From the NCBI GenBank assembly GCA_902631395.1, contig CACOYM010000005.1:62001-126000 (forward strand): a stretch of DNA of 64,000 nucleotides, read 5' to 3'. Shown here in pieces: positions 1 through 9,348 of the stretch. Under the pieces are notes generated by a model that saw only the letters and a list, made by a program, of their open reading frames with translations, had not been told where the DNA came from and made no database searches. How positions within the stretch are numbered: position 1 is the stretch's first letter; each line of letters opens with the position of its first letter. A program made the position numbers and the translations under genes. Source of the stretch: Halieaceae bacterium. GTDB taxonomy: Bacteria; Pseudomonadota; Gammaproteobacteria; Pseudomonadales; Halieaceae.

Positions 1-150
1 GATCGCAGCTACATCACCATCGCAATTGGTTGTACGGGTGGACAACACCGGTCGGTTTATCTCGCACAAAAACTTTTCACAGCACTGACAAATGAATTCA
101 ACGGCGTTCAAATACGCCACCGCGATCTGCCCGAGGCGCACAGCCCGTGA
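1..150 (+). CDS. rapZ: RNase adapter protein RapZ, C-terminal end (partial)
   Basis: The first 49 codons of the window, read in frame 1, give the conserved C-terminus of RapZ (YvcJ family), including the stretch [16 protein letters not shown], and end at TGA 148-150. RapZ is a GTP/ATP-binding regulator; in enterics it delivers the GlmZ sRNA to RNase E, and in many gammaproteobacteria it sits beside the nitrogen PTS genes. The start lies outside the window. It overlaps the next gene by 4 bases (GTGA at 147-150), so the two are translationally coupled. The position before ptsO matches the usual ptsN-rapZ-ptsO order. Family assignment is firm; the regulatory target in this organism is not known. 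Confidence 0.93.
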   Translation, partial: DRSYITIAIGCTGGQHRSVYLAQKLFTALTNEFNGVQIRHRDLPEAHSP

Positions 151-416
151 ACAGTATTCGAATAACCGTGACCAATCCACTTGGCCTACACGCCAGACCC
201 GCCGCAAAAGTAGTTGATTGTTCGGCGAGATATGCGAGTGATATTCGCATTCAACATAAGGACCAAGCCGTTGATGCGAAGAGCATTATGTCGGTCCTGA
301 TGCTAGCCGCCCCCTGCGGCGCCGAGCTTGAAATCACGGCAACAGGCACGGATGAAGCAGCCGCATTGGATGCACTGAGAACGCTTTTTGAAAACGGTTT
401 CGGTGAGCTGGAATAG
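147..416 (+). CDS. ptsO: HPr-like phosphocarrier protein NPr of the nitrogen PTS
   Basis: A complete 89-residue HPr-fold protein with GTG start inside the rapZ stop. The phosphoacceptor is His15 in GLHARPA, and the regulatory serine position is Ser46 in [11 protein letters not shown]. NPr relays phosphate from EI-Ntr (PtsP) to EIIA-Ntr (PtsN) in the cytoplasm and does not itself carry sugars. The neighbour rapZ favours NPr over a sugar-PTS HPr, as does the VLMLAA stretch. No EI or EIIA gene is in the window. Confidence 0.93.
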   Translation: MNSIRITVTNPLGLHARPAAKVVDCSARYASDIRIQHKDQAVDAKSIMSVLMLAAPCGAELEITATGTDEAAALDALRTLFENGFGELE

Positions 417-467
417 TTCGCAAAGCGCTGGCATCCGCTAGACCTTTTTGGAGGTGCACGGATAATA

Positions 468-486
468 GGCTCTCCTAGGAGATGCC
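468..486 (+). promoter_or_regulatory. palindrome holding the mgtE ribosome binding site
   Basis: The 12-base perfect palindrome TCTCCTAGGAGA lies at 471-482, flanked by GGC (468-470) and GCC (484-486), which can lengthen the stem with one bulged base. Its right half is the Shine-Dalgarno AGGAGA (477-482), 7 bases before the TTG start at 490. A hairpin here would mask the site. This is seen in sequence; any regulatory role is inference. It is not a recognisable M-box. Confidence 0.35.
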
Positions 487-489
487 ATC

Positions 490-1836
490 TTGAATTCACC
501 TATTGACCCAACAAATAAGACAGAGCGACTTGAGCTAGCGCTGCGCTCCGAAACGCCGGGTGACGCAGTCGCCATCTTAGCTGATATGTCTCCTGGAGAC
601 GCCGCTTATTTGATCGTGTCATCGCCCCCCGATGTACGCAACATTTTGCTGGGGCTTCTAGCTCCCGAACAAGAAGCATTGGTTGTTAATGAGCTTCCGG
701 AAGAGTTAAGAAATGCGGCGCTGATCAACCGAGCACCGGAAGCCTTGGCTAAAATTGTCGGCCAACTCGACGATGATGACAGCGCCGATATCCTGCAAGA
801 ACTCCCCGAGGCTATCACCGGACGCGTCCTCGCGATCTTGGACGAGCAGTACCGCAGCCGATTGCAAACCGTCCTAAGTTTTCCTGAAGATGTCGCTGGC
901 GGATTGATGAGCACCGATACCATCAATGTCCGGGCAGACCTGACGCTCGATGTCGTCTTACGGTACTTGCGGCGTCACTCCGCGCTTCCTCCAAATACCG
1001 ACAACCTGGTCGTGGTCAACCGCAATGATCAATTTTTGGGCTTGCTCCCCATTAGCACGGTATTGGTCTCAGATCCGGCAATCTCTGTCAGAGAAATGAT
1101 GATCACAGACCAGCCGGCGATTCATGCGGAAGTCCCCGCTACCGAGGTGGCCCATCGTTTTGAGCGAAATGATTGGATCTCGGCACCCGTAATCGACGCT
1201 GAAGGCAAACTACTGGGCCGCATCACCATTGACGATGTCGTCGACGTCATAATGGAAGAAGCCGACCATTCGCTGACGTCTTTAGCGGGTCTGGCCGAAG
1301 AGGATTCATTTGCCACGGTGTGGCAGTCCGCGCCGCGGAGAGCCATTTGGCTAGGTATCAATCTGGGAACCGCCCTGCTTGCGTCTTCTGTAATCAATTT
1401 GTTCCAAGACACCATCGAAGAAGTGGTTGCACTAGCCGTGCTGATGCCGATTGTTGCTTCGATGGGCGGTATCGCAGGTACCCAAAGCCTCACTATTCTA
1501 ATCCGCGCTATGGCCATGGGGCACATCACTCATCGCAATCAGCTGTGGTTGGTTGGGCGAGAATTATTACTGAGCGTGCTGAACGGCCTCTTCTGGGCAC
1601 TTGTCATTGCTATAACAACCGCAATCTGGTTTGAAGATCCCACCTTGGGATTCATCATTGCCTGCGCCATGCTGATCAATCTCGTCACCGCGGGCTTGGC
1701 CGGTGCAGGGCTTCCTATTGTTTTACGAGAGCTTAAAATCGACCCAGTTTTGGCGGGTGGCGTAATGGTGACGACCATCACCGATGTGATGGGGTTCTTA
1801 ACATTCCTGGGCCTTGCAGCCCTTTTTTATGGCTGA
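490..1836 (+). CDS. mgtE: MgtE family magnesium transporter
   Basis: This 448-residue protein has the full MgtE architecture: an N-terminal superhelical domain (about 1-125) with MgtE repeats, a pair of CBS domains (about 130-250) and five membrane helices from about 280 to the end, with the conserved GGIAGTQS and TTITDVMGF segments that line the pore. In the family, Mg2+ binding to the N and CBS domains closes the channel when cytoplasmic Mg2+ is high. The start is TTG at 490, chosen because AGGAGA lies 7 bases upstream; the nearby ATG at 482 runs into a stop after three codons. It follows ptsO and precedes darP by 12 bases. Length is normal. Confidence 0.95.
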   Translation: MNSPIDPTNKTERLELALRSETPGDAVAILADMSPGDAAYLIVSSPPDVRNILLGLLAPEQEALVVNELPEELRNAALINRAPEALAKIVGQLDDDDSADILQELPEAITGRVLAILDEQYRSRLQTVLSFPEDVAGGLMSTDTINVRADLTLDVVLRYLRRHSALPPNTDNLVVVNRNDQFLGLLPISTVLVSDPAISVREMMITDQPAIHAEVPATEVAHRFERNDWISAPVIDAEGKLLGRITIDDVVDVIMEEADHSLTSLAGLAEEDSFATVWQSAPRRAIWLGINLGTALLASSVINLFQDTIEEVVALAVLMPIVASMGGIAGTQSLTILIRAMAMGHITHRNQLWLVGRELLLSVLNGLFWALVIAITTAIWFEDPTLGFIIACAMLINLVTAGLAGAGLPIVLRELKIDPVLAGGVMVTTITDVMGFLTFLGLAALFYG

Positions 1837-1848
1837 GCGGCGCCAGCT

Positions 1849-2382
1849 GTGACGGAAAACCAGAACATCAATGAGAAAGAGACTGACATCGAAGTCAGCA
1901 AGAGCGAACGCAAGCGGCAGATGCGCGCACTACAGGGTCTCGGCGAACGACTGGTCGCACTTCCGGCGGCAGAACTGGCGAAAATATCCATCGACGACGA
2001 TCGTCTGCGCGACGCGATCGATACAGCACGACGGATTACGGCGCGAGGTGGACTAAAACGCCAACTGCGGTTCATTGGAAAACTGATGCGCTCGATAGAT
2101 CCCACCCAGATTGCCAATGACCTGGCCGCTTTACAGCAACGCACCGCAGAGCGTGCCGCCACATTTCATCGTATCGAACGAGCGAGGGATAAACTGCGCG
2201 CTGACGGTGACCGCGCGCTTGGAGATATCCTCGCCATATGGCCTCATGCGGAGGCGTCGCTGCTGAGACAGTGGATCCGGCAACATCCTAAAGAGGTAGC
2301 GAGAGGAAACGAGCGCGCTCATTCGCGAAAGTTGTTTCGTTACTTGGTTGAGCTTGATCAATCAGGCGGAGAGGCCTCTTGA
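1849..2382 (+). CDS. darP: Ribosome-associated protein DarP (YjgA, DUF615)
   Basis: The 177-residue protein is highly charged and helical, with the conserved SKSERKRQMRALQGLGERLV start and the central GGLKRQLRFIGKLMR motif of the YjgA/DarP family. DarP binds late 50S assembly intermediates and helps final maturation of the peptidyl transferase centre. Start is GTG. The 3' end overlaps the 3' end of the convergent yhdP gene by 25 bases. In many relatives yjgA lies next to tldD or pmbA; neither is present here. Confidence 0.92.
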   Translation: MTENQNINEKETDIEVSKSERKRQMRALQGLGERLVALPAAELAKISIDDDRLRDAIDTARRITARGGLKRQLRFIGKLMRSIDPTQIANDLAALQQRTAERAATFHRIERARDKLRADGDRALGDILAIWPHAEASLLRQWIRQHPKEVARGNERAHSRKLFRYLVELDQSGGEAS

Positions 2383-5300
2383 GTAGCATAGTCGGTAGGG
2401 CGCACTGCGGCATCAAAGACTCGCTCAAACACGACCTCAGGCTCAGTCAAACTCCCGCTCACCGAGTAGATACCGCTAGAGAGCTGGTTTACCTGATCCT
2501 CAAACAACTTACTGACCAAGTAGGTGCCCGCCGCGACAGGCAAACCTCCTGCCAATGCCGCGACCCAAGGAATGTTCTCTACGAGGGGTAGCGTCACGAC
2601 CAACTCACCATCCAAGGTTTCAGCCACCAGGTCGATATCGCTTGTGAAATTGAAGTATCCGCCGGAACCCTCAATCAAGAGAGCAGGTATTCGCATAGTC
2701 CCGACATCCAACTCGAAATCGCCCTCGGCGCTGTCAAAAGTCACACCTGGATCGAACAATTGATTCATATTGGCGCGACGAAACAGACCAGACAGGTTGA
2801 GAAGACTAAGCAGGCGCATAGCCCCCGTCGCTTCTGCATTAGCCTTCAGGAAAGAACCTGTCCGCATCTCGAGATGAAGATCTCCTGATACAGCATTTAA
2901 GTCGAACTCCGTAGGATTACCCGGCCACTGCCACTGTGCGTCCACTCTGCCACCGCGAGTCTCCAAGATGGGGGCAACGCCGATCAACTGGAGAGACGCC
3001 GCAATATTATTCAGTTGCGCCGAAAGTGTGAGTATTGTCGATTCAGTCTTTCGGTCACGCCACACGATATGGGTGGCAGGCAGCCACTGAATGCCTAAGA
3101 AATTGCCGCTAATGTCCCGAAACTGCCAGCCCTGAGCATCAGCGTAGTCAATCACCAGTCTTACATCACCCAGATCTGTATCGCCCCGTCGAACCTCCCG
3201 GATGGCCACCGGGAGACCGCGAATCCACTGCCCTAACCCTCGATCAGGGTCTGGAGGCGATGGATCGGTTATCTGCTCACCCAGCGTCGGTAAACCATCG
3301 AGGTCAATAAACGCTAGATCCAGATGTCGGTTTAACGCAGCACCTAGCCCGGCACCTGATTCGGTCACTGGTGCCGCTCTGCCCTGCGAGAGGCTACCGC
3401 TCAACCAGGACAGATCAAACTGCGCTGCCAAAGAATCACCGGCACTTTGCAGACTAAGATTAAGCTCTCCCAGCTCTTCCCCTCGCCACAGTAAGCGTCC
3501 GAATTTAAGGTTTTCCAGGCGAAACTCAAAAGGTATCGAGTCTCTATTATAGGCATGCAACCACTGCTGCGATCGCCACTCATCTAGATCAAAGGAGGGG
3601 ACGAAGCCAGTTACTGTAAGCCCCGGCGCCGGGGCGGCGGTAGCCGATTCGGGAGGTCGTGTTCGAGGAGTCACATCCACCAAGGTGGAAAGCTCGCCAA
3701 ACGTGGGCACATCGGCAACGGCGGTCAGTCGCCCAAACCAGAAGACCTGCCAAGCAGCCCAATCCTGGTTCTGCCACACCACCTTAAGAGGTGCTTTAGC
3801 GGCGGCAGATTTTCCCCAGGGCAACGGCAAATCAACCGCCACACCCTGCATGTCTGAGCGAATAACAACAGAAATGTCATTTGCGACATTAACATTGACT
3901 GACACCGCTGCAATCCCATCTGCAGGAATTATCACTGGGATGTCCCGCCACGAAAGCAAATCGGTTACGGCTACCTTGCCCTTTATTTCAGCCGCCAAAA
4001 CCGTATCGGGAGCATTAGCGAGCCACGGTCCCATCGTCACTGCGATGGGTCGTCCAAACACCATGCCATTGAGGCCATCGCTCTCAAATCCGGTCTGGGT
4101 GCGGTAGCGAAGTGTGCCACCCACCTCCGTGGCGGACAGGTCCAACAACTCAGATTCAAGCCGCGCGCCAGACACATCGACGTCGACGGCAAGACTTAGC
4201 GTATCGTTGATATCACGCAAATCAAATGCCATCGCCATCCGGGCGTAAGCGGGTTGATCTCCCACTACCTTAAGATCACGCATGACAGAATCGGCAGCAG
4301 TCAATGCTGGCAACTGCCTGAGCGTGTCAAGCAAAGAGGTAGGCGATCCCGCAGACTGAGCGTTCAATTCAAACCCAAGCTCGCTAGCGCCAATGTGCAG
4401 TTGCACATCCATAGTCTCCACAACGGAGTCTGCGACTTGACCACGCGAAGCCACTGCAAAAAGATCACGGTCGCTCATCAGTAGACGAGCAGCTTCAAAC
4501 CGACCGACCGGCCAACCGGCTTGGTAATCCAACTCCACATCCGAGAGCACTGCAGCGAGCTGCATCGTCTGACTGGGATGACCGAACGGTCTAAAACCGC
4601 CGTGCCACAAAAAGGTCGCTCGCTCGATATTCCCGCCCGGGAGTGCCGATTGTAGCCACCGATAGGCAGGTCTCGGAAGCCGATACGGGATATACGCATC
4701 CCGAGCCGATACTGGCGCGTTATTGACCGCGGCAGCCAGTCGCATTTCGAGGGGAATTAGGGCCGGTTTCGATAATGGTATATCAATTTCAAACTGCACC
4801 ATCGCCTGATGATCGGATGCTGATGCCGAGAACAATCCTTTTTCAAGAAATAAAGCACCTTTGCGCCATCTTCCCGAAAGCTGACCTATGACTTTTTCCA
4901 GATCAATTGACGCGTCATAGACGTTGGGGAGCTGCACCCCAAAGTCGTTCGTCATGACCCATGCTCTAGCCCCGTCTTCACTCGCGGTAATCGAAGCGTC
5001 TACCCCGGAGAGGCCAGGCACTTTGCGAAAAGGTTGCGTCGTTGCGTTTCTCACCACGGCTGCGCTCTCCCACGAAGTCGTCGGATCCTGCAAAGACGCG
5101 ACCGTGAGCATCAAACTCTCGACTGTGCCGGTTGGTGCCAGCGCGGACAGAACATTGCTGACATTGCCCGGCAGTATGCCGCTGCTCGTAATAAACCCGG
5201 CAGCAGCAGCAACATCCCACTCCGTCGTTAGTAAGCGCCAGCCTGTACTGCTTCGACTTAGGTGCATACGTGGTAATTGCAGTACTGTGCCCTCCGTCGA

Positions 5301-6203
5301 TAACAGACCCGGGGAAAACCAAATGTCCGCTGTTTCCAGAGGACCTATGGCCTCAAGCCAAAACTCAATCTGATCAATATTGACTGAGCCTGCGGCTCCT
5401 AACGCCAGCGCATCGACCTGTCCCTGTAAAGTCAGCATCGGTCTGCCGCTGGCCACCGAAAACCAAAATTTAGAGGATCCCTCTACGGCTACATCCTGCC
5501 CCAACCACTGACTCGCGATGGACACGCCCCTGCCGGTTATGTGCCCGTGCGCCTCCCCTGAAAAATCACTAAATTCAAATGGGTTTCCCGTGCCTGACCC
5601 AGCAGCAGACAACACCGAATGTCCCTCATGCTGAACCGATACCGTGACCGTCCGAATGCCTCGATCCCGAATCAAATCCATATCGATCTCGAGCGTGGGG
5701 ATAGCCAGATCAAAGGGGCCTAGTGTTGGCCCCAATACGACTTCAGCGTCGCGAATTTGGAGTCGCGTAAAGCTGTTGAGCAGACCCTGCACCTCGATGG
5801 AGAGTTCTGGCGCATTTTTCTTACCGGGGAGCAACCATTCGATCCTCGGAGCGATCAGAGTCAACTCATCGAAACGCAATGCGCCGCTAATGATCGATTG
5901 CCAGGGGTCAATGCGCACGCTGACCTCAGGAAGACGGATCCAGTCCTGATTGGCCTCGTTTTGCAAAGCAACTTCGGTGAGGCGCAACCGGGGAGAGAAC
6001 CTATCCATACTTCCACTGACTCGCTCCACGCTTACTCGCCCGGGAATCCTCTGTGACAGCAGATCTTCAATCTCATCCTGGAACTGCGGCAGCGCGCCCA
6101 ACAATAATCGACCGCCGCTTACATAAATCGCAAGCACCACCAGCGCTGATACCATAACCGGCCACGCCGCCTGACCCAATCTGTGTGACAAAGCGCTAAC
6201 CAT
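2358..6203 (-). CDS. yhdP: YhdP/AsmA-like envelope phospholipid transport protein
   Basis: A very large (1281-residue) protein with one N-terminal membrane helix (about residues 13-33, VMVSALVVLAIYVSG) followed by a long beta-rich periplasmic region and an AsmA-like C-terminal part. This is the YhdP layout; the size matches the family (about 1250-1300). In E. coli YhdP, with TamB and YdbH, bridges inner and outer membrane and supports phospholipid flow to the outer membrane. ATG start. It overlaps the end of maf by 8 bases and is the last gene of mreBCD-maf-yhdP. The rng (cafA) gene that normally lies between maf and yhdP is missing. Confidence 0.9.
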   Translation of the reverse strand: MVSALSHRLGQAAWPVMVSALVVLAIYVSGGRLLLGALPQFQDEIEDLLSQRIPGRVSVERVSGSMDRFSPRLRLTEVALQNEANQDWIRLPEVSVRIDPWQSIISGALRFDELTLIAPRIEWLLPGKKNAPELSIEVQGLLNSFTRLQIRDAEVVLGPTLGPFDLAIPTLEIDMDLIRDRGIRTVTVSVQHEGHSVLSAAGSGTGNPFEFSDFSGEAHGHITGRGVSIASQWLGQDVAVEGSSKFWFSVASGRPMLTLQGQVDALALGAAGSVNIDQIEFWLEAIGPLETADIWFSPGLLSTEGTVLQLPRMHLSRSSTGWRLLTTEWDVAAAAGFITSSGILPGNVSNVLSALAPTGTVESLMLTVASLQDPTTSWESAAVVRNATTQPFRKVPGLSGVDASITASEDGARAWVMTNDFGVQLPNVYDASIDLEKVIGQLSGRWRKGALFLEKGLFSASASDHQAMVQFEIDIPLSKPALIPLEMRLAAAVNNAPVSARDAYIPYRLPRPAYRWLQSALPGGNIERATFLWHGGFRPFGHPSQTMQLAAVLSDVELDYQAGWPVGRFEAARLLMSDRDLFAVASRGQVADSVVETMDVQLHIGASELGFELNAQSAGSPTSLLDTLRQLPALTAADSVMRDLKVVGDQPAYARMAMAFDLRDINDTLSLAVDVDVSGARLESELLDLSATEVGGTLRYRTQTGFESDGLNGMVFGRPIAVTMGPWLANAPDTVLAAEIKGKVAVTDLLSWRDIPVIIPADGIAAVSVNVNVANDISVVIRSDMQGVAVDLPLPWGKSAAAKAPLKVVWQNQDWAAWQVFWFGRLTAVADVPTFGELSTLVDVTPRTRPPESATAAPAPGLTVTGFVPSFDLDEWRSQQWLHAYNRDSIPFEFRLENLKFGRLLWRGEELGELNLSLQSAGDSLAAQFDLSWLSGSLSQGRAAPVTESGAGLGAALNRHLDLAFIDLDGLPTLGEQITDPSPPDPDRGLGQWIRGLPVAIREVRRGDTDLGDVRLVIDYADAQGWQFRDISGNFLGIQWLPATHIVWRDRKTESTILTLSAQLNNIAASLQLIGVAPILETRGGRVDAQWQWPGNPTEFDLNAVSGDLHLEMRTGSFLKANAEATGAMRLLSLLNLSGLFRRANMNQLFDPGVTFDSAEGDFELDVGTMRIPALLIEGSGGYFNFTSDIDLVAETLDGELVVTLPLVENIPWVAALAGGLPVAAGTYLVSKLFEDQVNQLSSGIYSVSGSLTEPEVVFERVFDAAVRPTDYATQEASPPD

Positions 6204-6762
6204 GTCGCAAAGTCACACCGGCCTCGGCCAGTAACTGACGCGTCTCGTAAAGCGGTAAACCCACAACACCGGAATAACTCCCCTCGATTCTCTCGACGAA
6301 AGCGCCTGCGTAACCCTGAATGCCGTAGGCTCCCGCTTTGTCCCGCGCTTCGTCTGTCTGAAGGTACTCTTCGATGGTCTTGGGCAACAGGCGAGCAAAT
6401 GTCACCCTTGTGACGGTGAGCCGAGAGGTGATCTGGCTACCGACCGCCAGTCCGACTCCAGTCAGCACCATATGTGTGTTACCCGACAACTGCTCGAGCA
6501 AACTTCGCGCCGCGCCGATATCAGCTGGTTTCCCTAGTATCTGTCCCTCGCAGACAACCGTCGTGTCGGCGCCTAAACTGATACTGCCATCACCAGCACA
6601 CGATCTCGCTTTTTCCTTAGCCAACCGCATGACATAGTGATCAGGCGACTCTCCATGCTTGGGAGTTTCGTCAATATCGGGATTAGCCACCTCGAAGTGA
6701 GACAACAATATTGACAACAGTTCGCGTCTGCGAGGACTAGAAGATGCTAACGTCAGCGGCAT
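6196..6762 (-). CDS. maf: Maf-like nucleoside triphosphate pyrophosphatase (YhdE type)
   Basis: This 188-residue protein starts with the Maf signature LASSSPRRRELL and has the conserved ADTTVVCEG, LGKP and DKAGAYGIQG motifs. YhdE-type Maf proteins hydrolyse dTTP/UTP and modified pyrimidine triphosphates to monophosphates, a housecleaning role linked to septum formation. The start is ATG at 6762, which overlaps the mreD stop as TGATG; a TTG one codon upstream is less likely. Its place after mreD is typical. Confidence 0.94.
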   Translation of the reverse strand: MPLTLASSSPRRRELLSILLSHFEVANPDIDETPKHGESPDHYVMRLAKEKARSCAGDGSISLGADTTVVCEGQILGKPADIGAARSLLEQLSGNTHMVLTGVGLAVGSQITSRLTVTRVTFARLLPKTIEEYLQTDEARDKAGAYGIQGYAGAFVERIEGSYSGVVGLPLYETRQLLAEAGVTLRHG

Positions 6763-7244
6763 CAATGAACCTCGTAATACCGTCTGAAACGCCTCAAAAC
6801 GTTTCTAATAGGCACCCAGCAAAAAACCGAGAGAAGCAACCCAAGAACGGCACCACTTGGTGCCAACGGGACTTCAATTCCGCTTCGGAGCCACTGTTCA
6901 ATGCCAGCGCTTAGGCTCAACAAGGTGAGTATCACCAAGCATTGCAAGAGCAGGTCGTATTGACGGACACGTTGGTAATTCAAAAGCAAAAATAAAGTCG
7001 CAAGCATCAAGCCTGGTGAAGAGAGACCTAGCGGGGAGCCCTCGATCAAGTCCTGCAAAAGACCGACACAAAAAGCGGTAACAATACCCGCCCGGTGCGG
7101 CAATGCCATAACCCAGTAAAAAAGTATTAACCCAACAGCATCAGGCCTTATGACTCGCCATTCCGTGGGAAGTGGTATCAACATGGAGATCAGACCCACA
7201 AAAAACGTAACGTAAATCACCCACAGAGCCTGCGCCTTAATCAT
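6762..7244 (-). CDS. mreD: Rod shape-determining protein MreD
   Basis: This 160-residue, almost wholly hydrophobic protein has about five membrane helices and an arginine-rich C-terminal tail, as in MreD. MreD is the integral membrane part of the elongasome (MreB, MreC, MreD, RodA, PBP2) that guides lateral wall growth. ATG start, overlapping the mreC stop by 4 bases (ATGA). Sequence conservation in MreD is low, so the call leans on position between mreC and maf as well as topology. Confidence 0.92.
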   Translation of the reverse strand: MIKAQALWVIYVTFFVGLISMLIPLPTEWRVIRPDAVGLILFYWVMALPHRAGIVTAFCVGLLQDLIEGSPLGLSSPGLMLATLFLLLNYQRVRQYDLLLQCLVILTLLSLSAGIEQWLRSGIEVPLAPSGAVLGLLLSVFCWVPIRNVLRRFRRYYEVH

Positions 7245-8083
7245 GCCTCGGGCTCCGGCAAGTCATCTGATTCGCGCACAACAACTAGCACATGACGACC
7301 CCTATCAAGCGCAGAGGTCGGCGCGGCTTGCACAAGAGCAAACGCAGCACCTGGTGACACCGTCACATCCGTTACACGCGCCACGGGATAGCCATGCGGG
7401 AAACGCCCACCAAGCCCTGAACTCACCAATAGATCCCCCACACGGATGTCTGTGGCGGAGGGCAGGTGCTTGATAACTAGCCTATTGATATCGCCCGTGC
7501 CTTCAGCGACTGCGCGTAGGCCTGACCGATTCACTTCAACAGGCAAAGCATGAGCGCCATCCGTGATAAGGATTGCCGCACTACTTCGCTCCCCAACTAA
7601 TACTAGCTGGCCCATTAGCCCCTCTGCGCTTAACACTGGCTGGCCTTCCCGCAAACCATCAGATGTGCCTTTGTCTAAGATAATTGAGTGCCGCGCAGCA
7701 TCAGGTGAAAGCGCGGTGATGCGAGCAACAACTGGTTCAGCTTCAACATCTCGAACCGAGTTAAGCAGCGTCCTGTATCGCGCAACTTCAGCAAGCGCAG
7801 ACGAAAGCCTCTGAGCCTGTCCTTTAAGCACAAGGTTTTCTTGTCGCAGTTGCAGGATTTCATCTTGTAATGCTGATCTAGATTGAAATGCTCTGGAGAG
7901 GTCACCCCAAGCTTCTATTGGTGCTAACACAATAGCAGCCAGAGAACCCACCGCATCTACCGATCCCCGTTGTACAGCTATCAAACGCGGGTGGTCGCGA
8001 AAAAGAAAAAGTAATCCGCAAACAAGGGAGAGCAAAATGAACTTTGCACCTATGCTGTTTCGCTTAAGAAAAAGCGGTTTGAT
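7241..8083 (-). CDS. mreC: Rod shape-determining protein MreC, apparent ATC start
   Basis: MreC has one membrane helix, a coiled coil (about residues 65-100) and a periplasmic beta-barrel domain that binds PBP2; all are visible. The first standard start codon in frame is TTG at 8035, but that cuts the membrane helix in half. The reading frame stays open upstream to the TGA at 8108-8110 and encodes the usual N-terminus, IKPLFLKRNSIGAKFILL, before LSLVCGLLFLF. AGGGG (8091-8095) stands 7 bases before the ATC at 8081-8083, exactly where ATG would be expected. I therefore place the start at ATC, giving 280 residues. A base error in an ATG codon is an equal possibility. Confidence 0.9.
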   Translation of the reverse strand: MKPLFLKRNSIGAKFILLSLVCGLLFLFRDHPRLIAVQRGSVDAVGSLAAIVLAPIEAWGDLSRAFQSRSALQDEILQLRQENLVLKGQAQRLSSALAEVARYRTLLNSVRDVEAEPVVARITALSPDAARHSIILDKGTSDGLREGQPVLSAEGLMGQLVLVGERSSAAILITDGAHALPVEVNRSGLRAVAEGTGDINRLVIKHLPSATDIRVGDLLVSSGLGGRFPHGYPVARVTDVTVSPGAAFALVQAAPTSALDRGRHVLVVVRESDDLPEPEA

Positions 8084-8107
8084 GACGCTGCCCCTGAAAG
8101 CCTGAGA

Positions 8108-9145
8108 TCACTCGGTGGATAATAAATCCAAAACGTGCCGGTCCATAAGCTCGAGGGCCTTGCCTCCCCCGCGGGCCACACAAGTCAGAGGATCTTCAGC
8201 GATGACTACAGGTAGGCCAGTTTCACTTGAGATGCGCTTGTCGAGATCGGTCAGAAGCGCTCCCCCACCTGTTAATACGATACCGGACTCCGCAATATCC
8301 GCTGCAAGTTCGGGAGGAGATTGCTCGAGGGCTAGTTTGATGGATCGCATCATAGCGTCTAAGGGTTCCTCGAGTGCTGCGAGGATCTCGTCGTTTGTCA
8401 GCGTAAAACTTCGGGGGACACCTTCAGCGAGGTGACGCCCGCGCACATCAATTTCCCTCAAGTCATCTGATTTGTGGCCGCAGCCAATCTCTTGTTTGAT
8501 GCGTTCAGCCGTCGAATCGCCGATTAGGCTTCCGTACTTGCGACGAACATAAGACACTATTGCCTCGTCGAACCGATCACCACCGACACGAATAGAATCT
8601 CTGTACACCACGCCATTCAAAGAGATTATGGCAATCTCAGTAGTGCCCCCACCGATGTCCACCACCATGCATCCAGACGCTTCCTCCACCTGTAATCCTG
8701 CACCAATCGCAGCAGCCATCGGCTCCTCAATGAGCTTGACCTCCCTCGCGCCAGCGCTCAGTGCCGATTCTCGGATGGCACGCCGTTCAACCTGCGTCGA
8801 CGTACAGGGGACACAAATCAAAACTCTTGGGCTTGGCCTAATAAATTTTGTCTCATGAACTTTTGCGATAAAATGCTGCAGCATTTTTTCAGTCACTTGA
8901 AAATCGGCGATGACACCATCTTTCAAGGGACGGATAGCTTGAATGTTACCCGGAGTTCTACCCAACATTCGCTTGGCTTCTTTTCCTACAGCCTCGATCG
9001 ACTTTTGGCCATTGTGAACCCGAATTGCGACTACTGACGGCTCGTCAAGAATAATCCCACGCTCCCTGACGTAAATCAGGGTATTAGCAGTGCCAAGGTC
9101 GATCGACATGTCGGTGGAGAACAACCCTGCGAGCCGCTTGAGCAT
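8108..9145 (-). CDS. mreB: Rod shape-determining protein MreB (bacterial actin)
   Basis: A 345-residue actin-fold ATPase of standard length. The phosphate-binding loop is [12 protein letters not shown] (from residue 15), the second is [12 protein letters not shown], and the adenosine motif is VLTGGGALL near the C-terminus. An amphipathic N-terminal stretch (MLKRLAGLF) is the membrane anchor of gammaproteobacterial MreB. ATG start after AGGAAAC. It is the first gene of the minus-strand mreBCD-maf-yhdP operon and is divergent from gatC; the 203-base spacer must hold both promoters, but I could not define either. Confidence 0.97.
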   Translation of the reverse strand: MLKRLAGLFSTDMSIDLGTANTLIYVRERGIILDEPSVVAIRVHNGQKSIEAVGKEAKRMLGRTPGNIQAIRPLKDGVIADFQVTEKMLQHFIAKVHETKFIRPSPRVLICVPCTSTQVERRAIRESALSAGAREVKLIEEPMAAAIGAGLQVEEASGCMVVDIGGGTTEIAIISLNGVVYRDSIRVGGDRFDEAIVSYVRRKYGSLIGDSTAERIKQEIGCGHKSDDLREIDVRGRHLAEGVPRSFTLTNDEILAALEEPLDAMMRSIKLALEQSPPELAADIAESGIVLTGGGALLTDLDKRISSETGLPVVIAEDPLTCVARGGGKALELMDRHVLDLLSTE

Positions 9146-9348
9146 TTTAGTTTCCTGACTGTTAGAAGTTTTTAAGGAACAGTCGGCTAACGCACCGAGA
9201 TGCCGAAATAACTGCTAGCATCGCTCGCAGCGCGAATCCCCAGATCGGACGCTCGCGGCGTCGAATCATCCACGAATGTAGCAACGCGGGGGTTTTTGGG
9301 CAAGCCGCAACTATGTTAGTTTTCGCGGCTTTCGACGAGGAATCTTCC

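Noticed and set aside
4924-5373. 149-codon plus-strand frame opposite yhdP
   Set aside because: It is antisense to strongly conserved yhdP coding sequence with no start signal; a typical shadow frame in moderately GC-rich DNA.
7241-8035. mreC beginning at TTG 8035
   Set aside because: It would leave an 11-residue hydrophobic stub in place of the membrane helix, lacks a good Shine-Dalgarno, and discards conserved N-terminal residues.
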